From Bacillota bacterium (GTDB taxonomy: Bacteria > Bacillota > Clostridia > Lachnospirales > Lachnospiraceae): 64,000 nt of DNA. How positions within the stretch are numbered: the stretch's first letter is position 1; each line of letters begins with the position of its first letter. Under the pieces are notes generated by a model. That model saw only the letters and a program-made list of their open reading frames with translations. It was not told the origin of the DNA and made no database searches. The stretch lies in assembly GCA_023414355.1 (NCBI GenBank), contig JAEZOB010000079.1, positions 50,751 to 114,750 on the forward strand, in the 5' to 3' direction. Made by a program: the position numbers and the translations under genes. Positions 52,264-61,425 of the stretch are shown here, piece after piece.

Positions 52264-52336
52264 GGAGGCATAGCTCAGTCGGGAGAGCGCTTGCTCGACA
52301 AGCAAGAGGTCACTGGTTCAAGCCCAGCTGTCTCCA
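52264..52336 (+). tRNA. tRNA-Val (anticodon GAC), atypical
   Basis: Acceptor GGAGGCA pairs with TGTCTCC (one G-U) and the discriminator is A. Anticodon stem CTTGC/GCAAG encloses TCGACAA, which gives anticodon GAC. Position 33, almost always U, is C here, and the first T-stem pair (49-65) is A-C. It may be a weak or decaying copy. It lies 26 bases after tRNA-Thr and shares its terminator. Confidence 0.8.
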
Positions 52337-52365
52337 TTTTATTTTAAATCATAGCACTACCGCAG

Positions 52366-52411
52366 TACTCTGATCAAAGGCGAAGATTTTCGTCGGATCG
52401 GAGTATTTTTT
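52366..52411 (+). terminator. Terminator of the tRNA-Thr/tRNA-Val transcript
   Basis: TACTCTGATC / GATCGGAGTA (one G-U), with an inner GGCGAA/TTCGTC stem, then ATTTTTTA. Confidence 0.85.
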
Positions 52412-52540
52412 ATTGCACCAAGGCCATTTGTGCCATATTTTTGCCAATCGTGCCATTTGATTGTTTTTTTCTTTTCTCTCATGTATATTGATTCAAAAGA
52501 AGAAAAATTAACTTAGAATCTATATAAGGGGGATAGCCAT

Positions 52541-53419
52541 ATGATGAATTTTGAAGAAGTCTATCATGATTCGATGAAAGCATCGCAAGGTCTGATAGAG
52601 GATGTTCGTTTCAGTAGAAGCCTAAATCTGGAACCCATAAAAATCAGTGCTTTCGAGATAAGTGAGGTTCTGAAATCCAAAATAAATTTCTTTCATCTCT
52701 TAAATAATATACAGGATAAATATCCCTATATGTACTCACATCCGGTTAATGTCGCTTGTATCTCTTACATTATTGGTAAATGGATCAATTTAAACTCAAC
52801 AGATTTGTATTTACTAATTTGCACCGGACTCTTACATGATATAGGAAAAGCGAAGATCAAAGATAGCCTGTTGAACAAATCTACAGCGCTTACTGAAAGT
52901 GAACATGAGATCATGAGATCCCATCCCGGACTCGGTTATCATCTGCTAGAAAAGTACGACAATCTGGAACCGGCCATTCTTGATGGGGTTCTGTCTCATC
53001 ATGAGCGGCATGATGGATCCGGTTATCCTTCTGCACTAAAAGGAAATGATATCAGCCTGTTCGGAAGAATTATTGCCGTAGCTGATATCTTCGATGCAAT
53101 GACAGCAACGAAATCCTATCATGCAAAGGCATCTCCCTTTAAAGCAATTGAAGAAATTCAAAATTGCGGCTTCGGAGCATTGGATCCATATATCTGCCAG
53201 GCCTTCATGAACAATATCACAAACTATTATTACGGATGCTTTGTACGTCTAAACAATGAACAGATTGGAAAAATTGTTTATATCAATCCTGAAGAAAAGA
53301 CAAAGCCGTTGATCCGATGTAATAATGAGTTCCATAACATGTCAATAGAACGGGACCTGCAAATCATTGAAGTAGTAGCAGACGAAGATACAGGTAGTTT
53401 GATTAATAAAGTATACTAA
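52541..53419 (+). CDS. HD-GYP domain cyclic-di-GMP phosphodiesterase
   Basis: 292 residues. The HD-GYP core (about 60-215) has HPVNVACISYIIG, LLHDIGKAKI, HPGLGYHLLEKY, and the signature HHERHDGSGYPSALKGNDIS followed by RIIAVADIFDAMTATKSY. A C-terminal extension of about 80 residues (CFVRLNNEQIGKIVYINPEE) forms a small beta domain often seen after HD-GYP in clostridia. It should hydrolyse c-di-GMP to pGpG or GMP. Soluble, with no sensor domain other than the first 50 residues. GGGGGAT precedes the start. Confidence 0.93.
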   Translation: MMNFEEVYHDSMKASQGLIEDVRFSRSLNLEPIKISAFEISEVLKSKINFFHLLNNIQDKYPYMYSHPVNVACISYIIGKWINLNSTDLYLLICTGLLHDIGKAKIKDSLLNKSTALTESEHEIMRSHPGLGYHLLEKYDNLEPAILDGVLSHHERHDGSGYPSALKGNDISLFGRIIAVADIFDAMTATKSYHAKASPFKAIEEIQNCGFGALDPYICQAFMNNITNYYYGCFVRLNNEQIGKIVYINPEEKTKPLIRCNNEFHNMSIERDLQIIEVVADEDTGSLINKVY

Positions 53420-53478
53420 CAAGTTCGGATATTTACTTATTTATAGTATTACAGCTAAGCGTTCATTCATCCTCTGAT

Positions 53479-53970
53479 TTAAAAGAGCGGGCTTCTCCTC
53501 TCCATCAGCACCGTATTCTGCCATTCACCATTGTGGCCCTTGGCAATCTTCTCACGGTAGCCGACCATACGGAAGCCTGCTTTTTTATGTAAAGCGATGC
53601 TCGCTTTGTTGATTTCAATAATTCCTGACTGCAGCGTCCAAAAGCCTTCCTTTTCCGAGGCCTGAATCACTTCCTGAAACAGCTTCTCGCCGATTCCTTT
53701 CCCTCGACTGTCCGCTTTTATGTAAATACTGACCTCCGCTACTCCTGAATATACACAGCGGCTGCTGAAGGCACTGAGGACTACCCAGCCTACTACCTGT
53801 CCATTCTCCTCCGCGACTATTCGGCAAGCTTTGATATGCGACTTGTCCCATGCCTCATAGGTTGGCACCTCTGCCTGAAAGGTCGAAATCTTTGTCTCAA
53901 TTCCTTCCCGGTAAATGGTTGCTACTGCTTCCCAATCCGTATCCCTCATATCTCTGATTATCAATTCCAT
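53479..53970 (-). CDS. GNAT acetyltransferase, phosphinothricin acetyltransferase type
   Basis: 163 residues from the ATG at 53970 (GGAGG five bases upstream). It begins MELIIRDMRDTDWEAVATIY and keeps the family block VYSGVAEVSIYIKADSRGKGIGEKLF, where the RGKGIG loop binds acetyl-CoA, then HKKAGFRMVGYREKIAKG. PAT/Bar-like proteins acetylate phosphinothricin, methionine sulfoximine or related amino compounds; in this organism the natural substrate is unknown. Monocistronic. Confidence 0.88.
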   Translation of the reverse strand: MELIIRDMRDTDWEAVATIYREGIETKISTFQAEVPTYEAWDKSHIKACRIVAEENGQVVGWVVLSAFSSRCVYSGVAEVSIYIKADSRGKGIGEKLFQEVIQASEKEGFWTLQSGIIEINKASIALHKKAGFRMVGYREKIAKGHNGEWQNTVLMERRSPLF

Positions 53971-54145
53971 AAGATCCTCCATTCCAACATACGGTTATAG
54001 TAAAAGATTATTTCTGAGTAAATTACAGCAATATTATACCTGTGCCCATTTTTTGTCAAGTTTGAAATAATTTTCTATCTAAATCAAGTTTTTACTATGT
54101 ATTTTCTTAATAAAATTAACAATATTACTGCATAAAAAAGCGAAT

Positions 54146-54177
54146 CAAAAAACCTGTCAGTAATTTCACTGACAGGT
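54146..54177 (-). terminator. Terminator of tRNA-Pro
   Basis: Perfect 10-bp stem ACCTGTCAGT/ACTGACAGGT with a six-base loop, followed on the minus strand by TTTTTTG, nine bases after the tRNA. Confidence 0.9.
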
Positions 54178-54185
54178 CTCTTTCG

Positions 54186-54259
54186 TCGAGGCGACGGGAT
54201 TCGAACCCACGGCCTCTGCGTCCCGAACGCAGCGCTCTACCAAACTGAGCCACGCCTCG
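54186..54259 (-). tRNA. tRNA-Pro (anticodon CGG)
   Basis: Acceptor CGAGGCG pairs with CGCCTCG and the discriminator is A. D loop CTCAGTTTGGTAGAG, anticodon stem CTGCG/CGCAG with loop TTCGGGA (anticodon CGG), T arm GTGGGTTCGAATCCCGT. Confidence 0.95.
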
Positions 54260-54374
54260 ATTTTCTTGATATGCGGGTGCATTCTCTGAAGCACCGCGCA
54301 TTAGATATTATCTTATAAAAGTGTACAAAAGTCAACTACTAATTTCAATAATTCTATAAAATCAGCCGGTATTA

Positions 54375-54737
54375 CTATGGAGCAGAACTGTACTGTTTCC
54401 ACCAGTTTGACATTGCCAGTAGTACAGGTAAAATACTCTTTCCTTTTTCAGTCAGGGAATACTCCACTCTTAACGGCATCTCATTATATTGAATCCTTTT
54501 TATAAGGTTATCTGCTTCTAGTTCCTTTAAGGAATTGACCAGCATGGTATTGGTAATCCCATCCAGCTTTCGTCTCATTTCGTTATATCTCAGGCAATCG
54601 AAACGAACGATGAGTGCGAGGATGCGAAGCTTCCATTTACCTCCGATCATATCAACTGCCTGTTTTACAGAACACTCATCCGAACCATCCGAAGCTCGAA
54701 TACTTTGAATAAATTCTTGTAGTTCTGATTGTTCCAA
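54375..54737 (-). CDS. HxlR-family transcriptional regulator
   Basis: 120 residues, a single winged helix: CSVKQAVDMIGGKWKLRILA, the recognition part RYNEMRRKLDGITNTMLVNS, and PLRVEYSLTEKGKSILPVL. The Cys in DECSVKQ aligns with the conserved cysteine used for redox or aldehyde/quinone sensing in HypR and related proteins. It is divergent from a nitroreductase gene with 168 bases between them, the classic arrangement for regulation of the reductase by HxlR. Confidence 0.92.
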   Translation of the reverse strand: MEQSELQEFIQSIRASDGSDECSVKQAVDMIGGKWKLRILALIVRFDCLRYNEMRRKLDGITNTMLVNSLKELEADNLIKRIQYNEMPLRVEYSLTEKGKSILPVLLAMSNWWKQYSSAP

Positions 54738-54905
54738 ACCATCACTCCATTCTGCCCGGTATTCCCTTCATCTGCTTAGCTTCTGTTCAGTATCAAAAAG
54801 AATACCTACTCATAATTTTCTGCGTACTTGTCATATTAAGGATCGTTCGAGTACATTTATTATATCAAAGAAATCGTTTTGCGCAAATAGAAAGGAGCCT
54901 TTCTC

Positions 54906-55436
54906 ATGGAATTAATACAAGCAATACTATCACGTCACTCATTACGCAGATATCAACCTGAGCAGATCACCGAGGATGAGCTAAACCTCATCTTGAAAGC
55001 AGGATGTGCCGCCCCGATTGGTATGGGTAAATATGAAGCAATGCACATTACTGTAATCCAAAATCCGGAAGTACTAAAGAAACTATCTCAGAGGGCAGCA
55101 ATACTACGAGGTACCCCCGAATTTGACCCTCTTTATGGTGCTCCGACTGTAATTGTCATATCAGCCAAACCCTATGTCAAATTCCCACATGCAGAATATG
55201 CGAATGCTGCCTGCATGACCGAGAACATGTTACTGGCGGCTACTGACTTAAATATTGGAAGTGTTTATTTATGGAGTTCTATTATGGCGATACAGCTCGA
55301 TTCTGAATTATATCAATACTTAGATTTACCGGACGGCTTTTCCCCGGTATCGAGCCTGGCCTTGGGCTATGGTGTTTCTCCACAAAGCAAGCAAAAAGAG
55401 CTAAAGCTGTCTGTGACTACCAAGTACCTAAGGTAA
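54906..55436 (+). CDS. Nitroreductase family protein
   Basis: 176 residues of the small FMN-dependent nitroreductase fold. Seen: the FMN-site start RHSLRRYQPEQITEDELNLI, a CAAPIGMGKYEAMHITVI strand, NAACMTENMLLAATDLNIGS and the final ALGYGVSP. It would reduce nitro-, quinone- or similar electrophiles with NAD(P)H. AAAGGAG lies nine bases before the ATG. Probably controlled by the divergent HxlR regulator. Confidence 0.92.
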   Translation: MELIQAILSRHSLRRYQPEQITEDELNLILKAGCAAPIGMGKYEAMHITVIQNPEVLKKLSQRAAILRGTPEFDPLYGAPTVIVISAKPYVKFPHAEYANAACMTENMLLAATDLNIGSVYLWSSIMAIQLDSELYQYLDLPDGFSPVSSLALGYGVSPQSKQKELKLSVTTKYLR

Positions 55437-55488
55437 GTAATCGCTTTCATTCCGATGTTTTATAAGCAACTACGATGTTCCCAAATAC

Positions 55489-55535
55489 AGAAAGTCCCTT
55501 GACAGCTTGAAACCTCAAACGCCATGGGACTTTCT
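55489..55535. terminator. Bidirectional terminator between nitroreductase and thrS
   Basis: Perfect 10-bp stem AGAAAGTCCC/GGGACTTTCT with a 27-base loop between the convergent genes. Confidence 0.65.
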
Positions 55536-55612
55536 TGATGAATACACTTAGGAATCTAAATTACCTGAGGGATTTGCTTCGAGCATCCCCCCTTCTTATG
55601 AAGCGCCCTTGA

Positions 55613-57382
55613 TCAGTGAGTTGAAGAAACACCGTTTTCGTCTGCTATTCTCCTAATGAAATCATCAAATAGCATGGTTCCTAAGTCTCCCTCTTCCCTT
55701 CCACGTACGGAAATCATATTGTCATCCTGCTCGCTCTTCCCGACGATTACCATATACGGTACCTTATCCAGCCTGGCTTCACGTATTTTATAACCAAGCT
55801 TCTCATCACGCAGATCGAGTTCACATCTGATACCGGCGGCCTTTAGCCTATCTGTCACCATGCTGGCGTATTGTAGCAGGGCACTCGAAATCGGCAGTAC
55901 CTTCACTTGAACCGGAGCAAGCCAGACCGGAAGCTTTCCCGCATAATGCTCGATTAATATACCGATAAACCGTTCGATGGAACCAAAGACAACGCGGTGA
56001 ATAACGATAGGCTGATGCTTCTCCCCATCAGTACCAATGTATTCAGCGTGAAATCTCTGCGGTAATTGAAAATCCAATTGAATCGTTCCGCATTGCCATG
56101 TTCTTCCGATAGAATCCTCCAGATGGAAATCTATCTTTGGACCGTAAAATGCTCCGTCTCCTTCGTTGATGACATACGAAAGTTTCATTTCTTCAAGTGC
56201 CAGCTTCAAGGCCTCAATAGCTTCGTTCCAATCTTCATCGCTGCCCATACTTTTCGCCGGTCTTGTAGATAACTCCACATGATATTTGAACCCAAACTTA
56301 TGATAGACCTCATCAATCAATCGTACGACACCTTTGATTTCCTCTGTCACTTGTTCCCGCATCATAAAGATATGAGCATCATCCTGTGTAAAGCAGCGTA
56401 CTCGCATCAGTCCATGCAGTGCACCAGATTTTTCATTGCGATGCACAAGTCCAAGTTCGCCCATCCTGATCGGCAACTCCTTATAAGAATGTGACTGCAA
56501 TTTATACACAAGCATTCCACCCGGACAGTTCATAGGCTTTACCACGAAATCGATATCATCTATTTCTGTGGTGTACATATTTTCACGATACTTCTCCCAG
56601 TGTCCTGAGGTCTCCCACAGCTCACGTTTTAGCATCATTGGAGAGGATATCTCCACATAGCCTTCACGTTCATGGATTTTTCTCCAATAATCAATCAGCA
56701 AATTCTTTAAAACCATTCCTTTTGGAAGGAAAAACGGAAATCCGGGGCCTTCCTCCATGAGAGCAAACAACCCAAGCTCCTTACCAATTCTTCGATGGTC
56801 TCTCGCCTTAGCCTCTTCCAGTTGCGTGATATATTCATCCAGTTCGCTTTGCTTTGAAAATGCCGTACCATAGATTCTTGTCAGCATACGGTTCTTTTCA
56901 TCGCCTCTCCAATATGCTCCTGCCAGTGCTGTCAGCTTGATTGCTTTGACAAGACTTGTATTTAATACGTGCTGACCGGCACACAGCTCCACATAGTCAC
57001 CTTGGCGAAAGAAGTTGATTGATACTTCTTCAGGCAGATCGACGAGTAATTCCAGCTTATAGTTTTCCCGGCGCTCCTCCATTTCTCTGATCGCAGCTTC
57101 CCGGCTTACTGTATAACATTCCATAGGTAGGGCTTCCTTTACAATCCTCTTCATTTCTGCTTCAAGCTCCGGCAGTCTTTCATTCGTAAACTCGAATCCG
57201 AACTCAAAATCATAATAAAACCCGTTTTCAATCGCAGGTCCTATTGCACACTTTGTCTCCGGATATAAGCGCTTTACTGCTTGTGCAAGAATATGCGCTG
57301 CGGTATGGCGTAACGCATTTCGTCCAACCTCCTCTCCAAATGAACTTTCGATGATTTCTCCATTCTTCATTATCACTTTCAT
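55613..57382 (-). CDS. thrS: Threonine-tRNA ligase without TGS domain
   Basis: 589 residues from the ATG at 57382 (AAAGGAG eight bases upstream). Typical ThrRS is about 640; the N-terminal TGS domain of about 60 residues is absent and only a short stub (MKVIMKNGEIIESSFGEE) precedes the editing domain. Editing residues are kept (RHTAAHILAQAVKRLYP; LCAGQHV). Catalytic motifs and zinc ligands are present: MNCPGG, RVRCFTQDDAHIFM, VIHRVVFGSIERF. The anticodon-binding domain closes the protein. A T-box leader precedes it. Confidence 0.93.
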   Translation of the reverse strand: MKVIMKNGEIIESSFGEEVGRNALRHTAAHILAQAVKRLYPETKCAIGPAIENGFYYDFEFGFEFTNERLPELEAEMKRIVKEALPMECYTVSREAAIREMEERRENYKLELLVDLPEEVSINFFRQGDYVELCAGQHVLNTSLVKAIKLTALAGAYWRGDEKNRMLTRIYGTAFSKQSELDEYITQLEEAKARDHRRIGKELGLFALMEEGPGFPFFLPKGMVLKNLLIDYWRKIHEREGYVEISSPMMLKRELWETSGHWEKYRENMYTTEIDDIDFVVKPMNCPGGMLVYKLQSHSYKELPIRMGELGLVHRNEKSGALHGLMRVRCFTQDDAHIFMMREQVTEEIKGVVRLIDEVYHKFGFKYHVELSTRPAKSMGSDEDWNEAIEALKLALEEMKLSYVINEGDGAFYGPKIDFHLEDSIGRTWQCGTIQLDFQLPQRFHAEYIGTDGEKHQPIVIHRVVFGSIERFIGILIEHYAGKLPVWLAPVQVKVLPISSALLQYASMVTDRLKAAGIRCELDLRDEKLGYKIREARLDKVPYMVIVGKSEQDDNMISVRGREEGDLGTMLFDDFIRRIADENGVSSTH

Positions 57383-57476
57383 TCCTTGGTCTCCTTTCGG
57401 TAATAAAATTGATAACATAAGAAAAGAATTCTGAATTTAAGCAAATGTGCGGCCAAAAGGTTTTCATCTTCCGGAT

Positions 57477-57736
57477 AACAAAAACACCCTTAGACAAATT
57501 ACCATCTGTCTAAGGGTGCACTATTTCCGCACGGTTCCACCTTAACTTTTCACTTCGGATTCCATCAAATCCTATCCTTTAACGCAGGCATACGATAACA
57601 CATACTATGTTCTGTGTTACAGCTCAGGAATGGTTTTCAATCAAATTCCACATAAGGAACTTCCACCAAATGTCCCTCTCTCTGTTTGCTTCCTATCGAT
57701 TTACTCTTTTCCTTCATTGCTTTTCTTATGTTATTA
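57477..57736 (-). ncRNA. T-box riboswitch (Thr specific) with terminator
   Basis: Minus-strand leader of thrS. The T-box sequence GGTGGAACCGTGCGG is at 57527-57541. The terminator CACCCTTAGACA / TGTCTAAGGGTG (57485-57496, 57507-57518) is followed by TTTTTG. A stem I with a GGTGGAAG distal motif and specifier ACC (57632-57634, in GAAAACCATTCC) fits tRNA-Thr. Uncharged tRNA-Thr should prevent termination and induce the synthetase. Confidence 0.92.
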
Positions 57737-57742
57737 ATGCTC

Positions 57743-57770
57743 ATTATACTCCATCTCGTCGCATAGTCAA
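57743..57770 (-). promoter_or_regulatory. Promoter of the thrS T-box leader
   Basis: TTGACT (57765-57770), 16-base spacer, TATAAT (57743-57748) on the minus strand. Confidence 0.75.
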
Positions 57771-57894
57771 GAACTATTCCAGTCCCCTATAATTTCTATT
57801 TCAATAGATTAATCAAGGCTTGACGATACCGATAATACTCAGTTTTGTTTTTTCATCCCTATCCACCAATCATGCACCTAAGCTGGTACCTTTG

Positions 57895-59856
57895 TTATAA
57901 ATTCCAGCAATCTCCCGCTAATCCCTCTATAACTGAAGCACTTGCCCACGGCATTAAGCAGAACCAGGTGCTAGCTATTGAACCATTTTTATATTTTTGT
58001 GATAACAGACCTTCACTGTGGCAGAAGCGCTCTGACATCCATCCTTTCTTTCCATAATCATATTCCTGATCAAAGGTATTGTAAGTCTGACATCCCCATC
58101 CAATTGTATCCATCATACGATCTCTAATATAAGTATCATTCGTATGCGCCACATAATAATTTAACTCATCTACCAGGTTGCTGGACATTGGATGGATATG
58201 CGGATTTGCGGTGGAGGTCACACTGCCTCCGCAGCTTGTCCAACCAATTCTGCTAAGTGGAGGTACCTTAATCGGTGAATGATAGCAGAATTTAAAGGTT
58301 AATTCGTAGTGGATTGCATCTCTCATATGATCTAAATATAGATTGTCACCCGTGAGTAAATGTAAGTATTTTACCGCCTTGATATAGGCTAAAACCCCCT
58401 CTGAATCAACGGCCTTATCCGTATCAAGCGGTCCACCGTAGCACTCCATATGTTTAATAAATGCATTATAATAATAGCTTTCACTTTTTCGCATACCCTC
58501 TACATGGGTACGATCTCCGATAAGGAGGGAATAATAAGCTAAAGCCGCCATACACCACGAACCGCCTAAGGCATCATATTCGATTCCTGCGCCTGTTTTT
58601 GAAGATAAGATAAAGGGATATTCATAATCCGTATTCTTTTGGCCCTCGATTTTTTCAAGTACACCTACGACAAATGTCAACCATTCTTCATGGATGCAAT
58701 TGGCATAGATCTTCTCATACTCGTAGGCCTTTAAAATATAATACAATGCTTGTCCGATGATATAGGAGCTATGTCCGGGTACATGCATCCCATCATACCA
58801 CCACCCTTGATTGCTCCATATGCCATCCTCAAAAGCTTCATAAGGCAGGCCGTTAGCAGGATTCAAGGAATTCTCAATAATATTAGTAATACAATCCAAA
58901 GCCTGCTGACGCATTTTCTCATGCTTTAATCGTAAAGCTGCCATCAACATCGGAGTAGCCACAGCCATCCCATTTGTCCATGAAATCGAAAAAATATTGT
59001 TATAACGATAATGGACGTCCCCTTCATCAAACACCTGACAGGAATAGCAGCGCTCCTCCGTTATCCATGCATCCTCATAAACAGCAGTAGCCAAATCACT
59101 AACTGTTGCTTGAATACTGCTGATCGTTCTCGGACTCTGATGATAGCGGTAATATACCTCTTGAAGTACCGGATTAATATCTAATTCCGATACTGCTTCG
59201 TATTCATATTTATCTATATAAAACTCTATACTTTCTCCTTTCTCAAGGACAAAGCAATTTTCATCTAATGCTGCTCTTTCCCTTACTACATGGGATTCTA
59301 CATATAACAGTGGCGCATTTTCATAGCCAAGTGTGTATCCCACAGTCCCTTTTTCCAGCGAGCAGCTATATCCGCCGTATTGATAAAACTCACCCTGCAC
59401 CTGTGGTATCCATTGCTGTTTGATTCCATCCTTTTTCACAAAGTATGGACTTGCGGAAAGTCCATATATTTTATCGGTGTCAAAAACCAAGGCAACCGGG
59501 TGACTCAATCGATCACTTCTAATCATCCACCAGGGAGAGGATGGTCGCTTCATCTGCTCTCTCAGTCTTGGAAATTCATTCTGAACATTTTGTGGAGTTT
59601 CGCCACGATTTCTTCCATACATAAAAGCCGGCAAAAAAAAGCGTGGCTGTCTTTTTGGAAACAGAACCTCCACATGAATAATTCCCGACCATGCGGCATC
59701 GTTTTTATTTGTAATCATAATTTTAGTATGGAATGGATTTTGGGCACTGCCATCCCCTGCTTCGGTTTCAACAAGTGCTTCTAAACCATGTTCCTGAATT
59801 GCAATATATTCCGTATTATCTTGTATTTTACTTCTAGCAGATATCCTACATTGCAT
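57895..59856 (-). CDS. Large six-hairpin glycosidase-like protein, unassigned
   Basis: 653 residues, cytoplasmic (no signal peptide). The N-terminal about 240 residues are beta-rich (ITNKNDAAWSGIIHVEVLFP). From about 250 on there are regularly spaced helices with conserved aromatic and acidic residues (SISWTNGMAVATPMLMAALR, LPYEAFEDGIWSNQGWWYDG, GAGIEYDALGGSWCMAALAY, SRIGWTSCGGSVTST), the pattern of an alpha/alpha six-barrel glycoside hydrolase or lyase preceded by a beta-sandwich. I cannot name the family or substrate. GGAGGTGA precedes the ATG. Monocistronic. Confidence 0.7.
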   Translation of the reverse strand: MQCRISARSKIQDNTEYIAIQEHGLEALVETEAGDGSAQNPFHTKIMITNKNDAAWSGIIHVEVLFPKRQPRFFLPAFMYGRNRGETPQNVQNEFPRLREQMKRPSSPWWMIRSDRLSHPVALVFDTDKIYGLSASPYFVKKDGIKQQWIPQVQGEFYQYGGYSCSLEKGTVGYTLGYENAPLLYVESHVVRERAALDENCFVLEKGESIEFYIDKYEYEAVSELDINPVLQEVYYRYHQSPRTISSIQATVSDLATAVYEDAWITEERCYSCQVFDEGDVHYRYNNIFSISWTNGMAVATPMLMAALRLKHEKMRQQALDCITNIIENSLNPANGLPYEAFEDGIWSNQGWWYDGMHVPGHSSYIIGQALYYILKAYEYEKIYANCIHEEWLTFVVGVLEKIEGQKNTDYEYPFILSSKTGAGIEYDALGGSWCMAALAYYSLLIGDRTHVEGMRKSESYYYNAFIKHMECYGGPLDTDKAVDSEGVLAYIKAVKYLHLLTGDNLYLDHMRDAIHYELTFKFCYHSPIKVPPLSRIGWTSCGGSVTSTANPHIHPMSSNLVDELNYYVAHTNDTYIRDRMMDTIGWGCQTYNTFDQEYDYGKKGWMSERFCHSEGLLSQKYKNGSIASTWFCLMPWASASVIEGLAGDCWNL

Positions 59857-60024
59857 TATTTCACCTCCAAATCGTATCTCTATAGCTTAATTAAACATCA
59901 GCATATCAAGATTATATTCCATTGTCAAATATATGCTGTGTTCATTAGGGTGCCATTTCTGCATAAGAAGCTTCTGCCAGATGTCCCCTTCTTTGCCTTC
60001 TTCCTAACAATTTAATCTTATCCT

Positions 60025-60132
60025 TTACAAAAGTGTTTGTATCATTCCGCTTATGATTGCAATTACCCCAATGAGGATACCTACCAGTGCTATAGTTACA
60101 TATTTGCGTTTTTTTCTAGTAATATCTGTCAT
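60025..60132 (-). CDS. Small single-span membrane protein (35 residues)
   Basis: MTDITRKKRKYVTIALVGIL starts a short basic head followed by one hydrophobic helix (about 11-35). It begins 15 bases after the stop of the Rnk/GreA-like gene on the same strand. A clear ribosome site is missing (AAGGATT is about 20 bases upstream), so translation may depend on coupling. Function unknown. Confidence 0.45.
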   Translation of the reverse strand: MTDITRKKRKYVTIALVGILIGVIAIISGMIQTLL

Positions 60133-60147
60133 CGCTTCGCACACATT

Positions 60148-60540
60148 TTAATCCTTAATACTCTGAATGTGTATATGTACTGACCCGTCAGGAACAATCC
60201 ATTCTATAAAGCTTCCTTCGCAGCACCCCAAAATAGCGGTTCCTATCGGAGAAAGTACGGAAACCTTATTACTCCTGATATCTGCATCTTCTGGATAAAC
60301 CAAAATGATCTCTTCCTCTTCCTGATCTACTAACATATTCACCTTACTATTTATTTTCACAAAGGCATCGGTGAATACCTCCGGATCTATCACTATGGCT
60401 TTGCTTATCTCAGCCTTTAAAGCCTTAAGATTATTTGCTATCCGCACCTCTCTTAAATCATTTTTATCAAGAAAGTCAAGTAGTTTTAACTTATCGCTCT
60501 CCGTAATATAAATTTCCTGAGACACTCTTCCAACCTCCAT
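60148..60540 (-). CDS. GreA/GreB-family (Rnk-like) RNA polymerase-interacting protein
   Basis: 130 residues. The C-terminal half matches the GreA/Rnk FKBP-like domain (KVSVLSPIGTAILGCCEGSF followed by IEWIVPDG). The N-terminal half is a short helical region (KLKLLDFLDKNDLREVRIAN) rather than the long Gre coiled coil. It should bind the RNA polymerase secondary channel region but lacks the tip acidic residues needed for transcript cleavage, as in Rnk. Rnk itself regulates nucleoside diphosphate kinase. Confidence 0.82.
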   Translation of the reverse strand: MEVGRVSQEIYITESDKLKLLDFLDKNDLREVRIANNLKALKAEISKAIVIDPEVFTDAFVKINSKVNMLVDQEEEEIILVYPEDADIRSNKVSVLSPIGTAILGCCEGSFIEWIVPDGSVHIHIQSIKD

Positions 60541-60607
60541 TTATGGTATTCGCAAGCTGAGTAGCAACTATCTGAGTAAAGTGTATCACTCTGCAGTATC
60601 GATTTTG

Positions 60608-61348
60608 CTACATCACAACTTCAGCAAATGCTTTATAATAATCGTAATACCTTTCATCACAGGCAGAAAAAAGGTATCTGGCAAGAAGCCTGGTAATTTG
60701 ATAACCTTGTTTCTTTAATTGATCTAAATGAGGTTTAAAATCCTCTGTCGTGGGGTTACTATAGGTAACTTTTAATACAAAGGATAAGTATTGCCGTGAT
60801 TGATCCTTCTCCCAAAGCTTGGGATGATTATCGTGTGTTGGAATTACCAATCCGGTCTCTACAATGCTATCCTCAGGGTTATAAATCAAGATAGACTGGT
60901 ATTGATCCTTGATATATGTGGCCCATGCTTCTGTATCATCAATGAAGAATTGATAGATTTGATTATAGTCTGGTTGTTCGGGCTGATATTGATTGATCAT
61001 TAGTTTTTGATATTCCTGGATATGTTCCTTCTTCTTATTAATATAGTCCTTCGCCATCTTTAGTTCAGAAAGCTTCATATCTAAATCTTGATTCAGTGAA
61101 TCTAGTGACGTCTCCAAGGCTTCCGGGGATAGCTGGGGCAGTTTTTTCATATCCTGCAGTGACATCCGAAGACACCGATAATGTGCAAGATCAGAGATCG
61201 TAACAAGAGAACTCGGACTATATCTTCGATAATTATTAACATCATCCCGTTGTTTCTCAATCAATCCTTCGCTTTCCCAATACCGAAGCGTAGATTTCGG
61301 AATACCTAACAAATCTGATATTTCTCCTATCGAAAAAAAGTTTCTCAT
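60608..61348 (-). CDS. MerR-family transcriptional regulator
   Basis: 246 residues. The N-terminal MerR HTH is FFSIGEISDLLGIPKSTLRY, with the wing NNYRRYSPSSLVTISDLAHY. A coiled coil (about 80-115) and an effector-type C-terminal domain (about 120-246) follow. That domain has no cysteine metal site; it resembles the ligand-binding part of drug- or small-molecule-sensing MerR proteins. It is 67 bases upstream of the Rnk-like gene, perhaps co-transcribed. Confidence 0.88.
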   Translation of the reverse strand: MRNFFSIGEISDLLGIPKSTLRYWESEGLIEKQRDDVNNYRRYSPSSLVTISDLAHYRCLRMSLQDMKKLPQLSPEALETSLDSLNQDLDMKLSELKMAKDYINKKKEHIQEYQKLMINQYQPEQPDYNQIYQFFIDDTEAWATYIKDQYQSILIYNPEDSIVETGLVIPTHDNHPKLWEKDQSRQYLSFVLKVTYSNPTTEDFKPHLDQLKKQGYQITRLLARYLFSACDERYYDYYKAFAEVVM

Positions 61349-61425
61349 ATTAATCCCATCCTATTATCAATATTATTATATTTATTCTATCTCTATAGCC
61401 ATAAATATATCAATAGTATCAAAGA

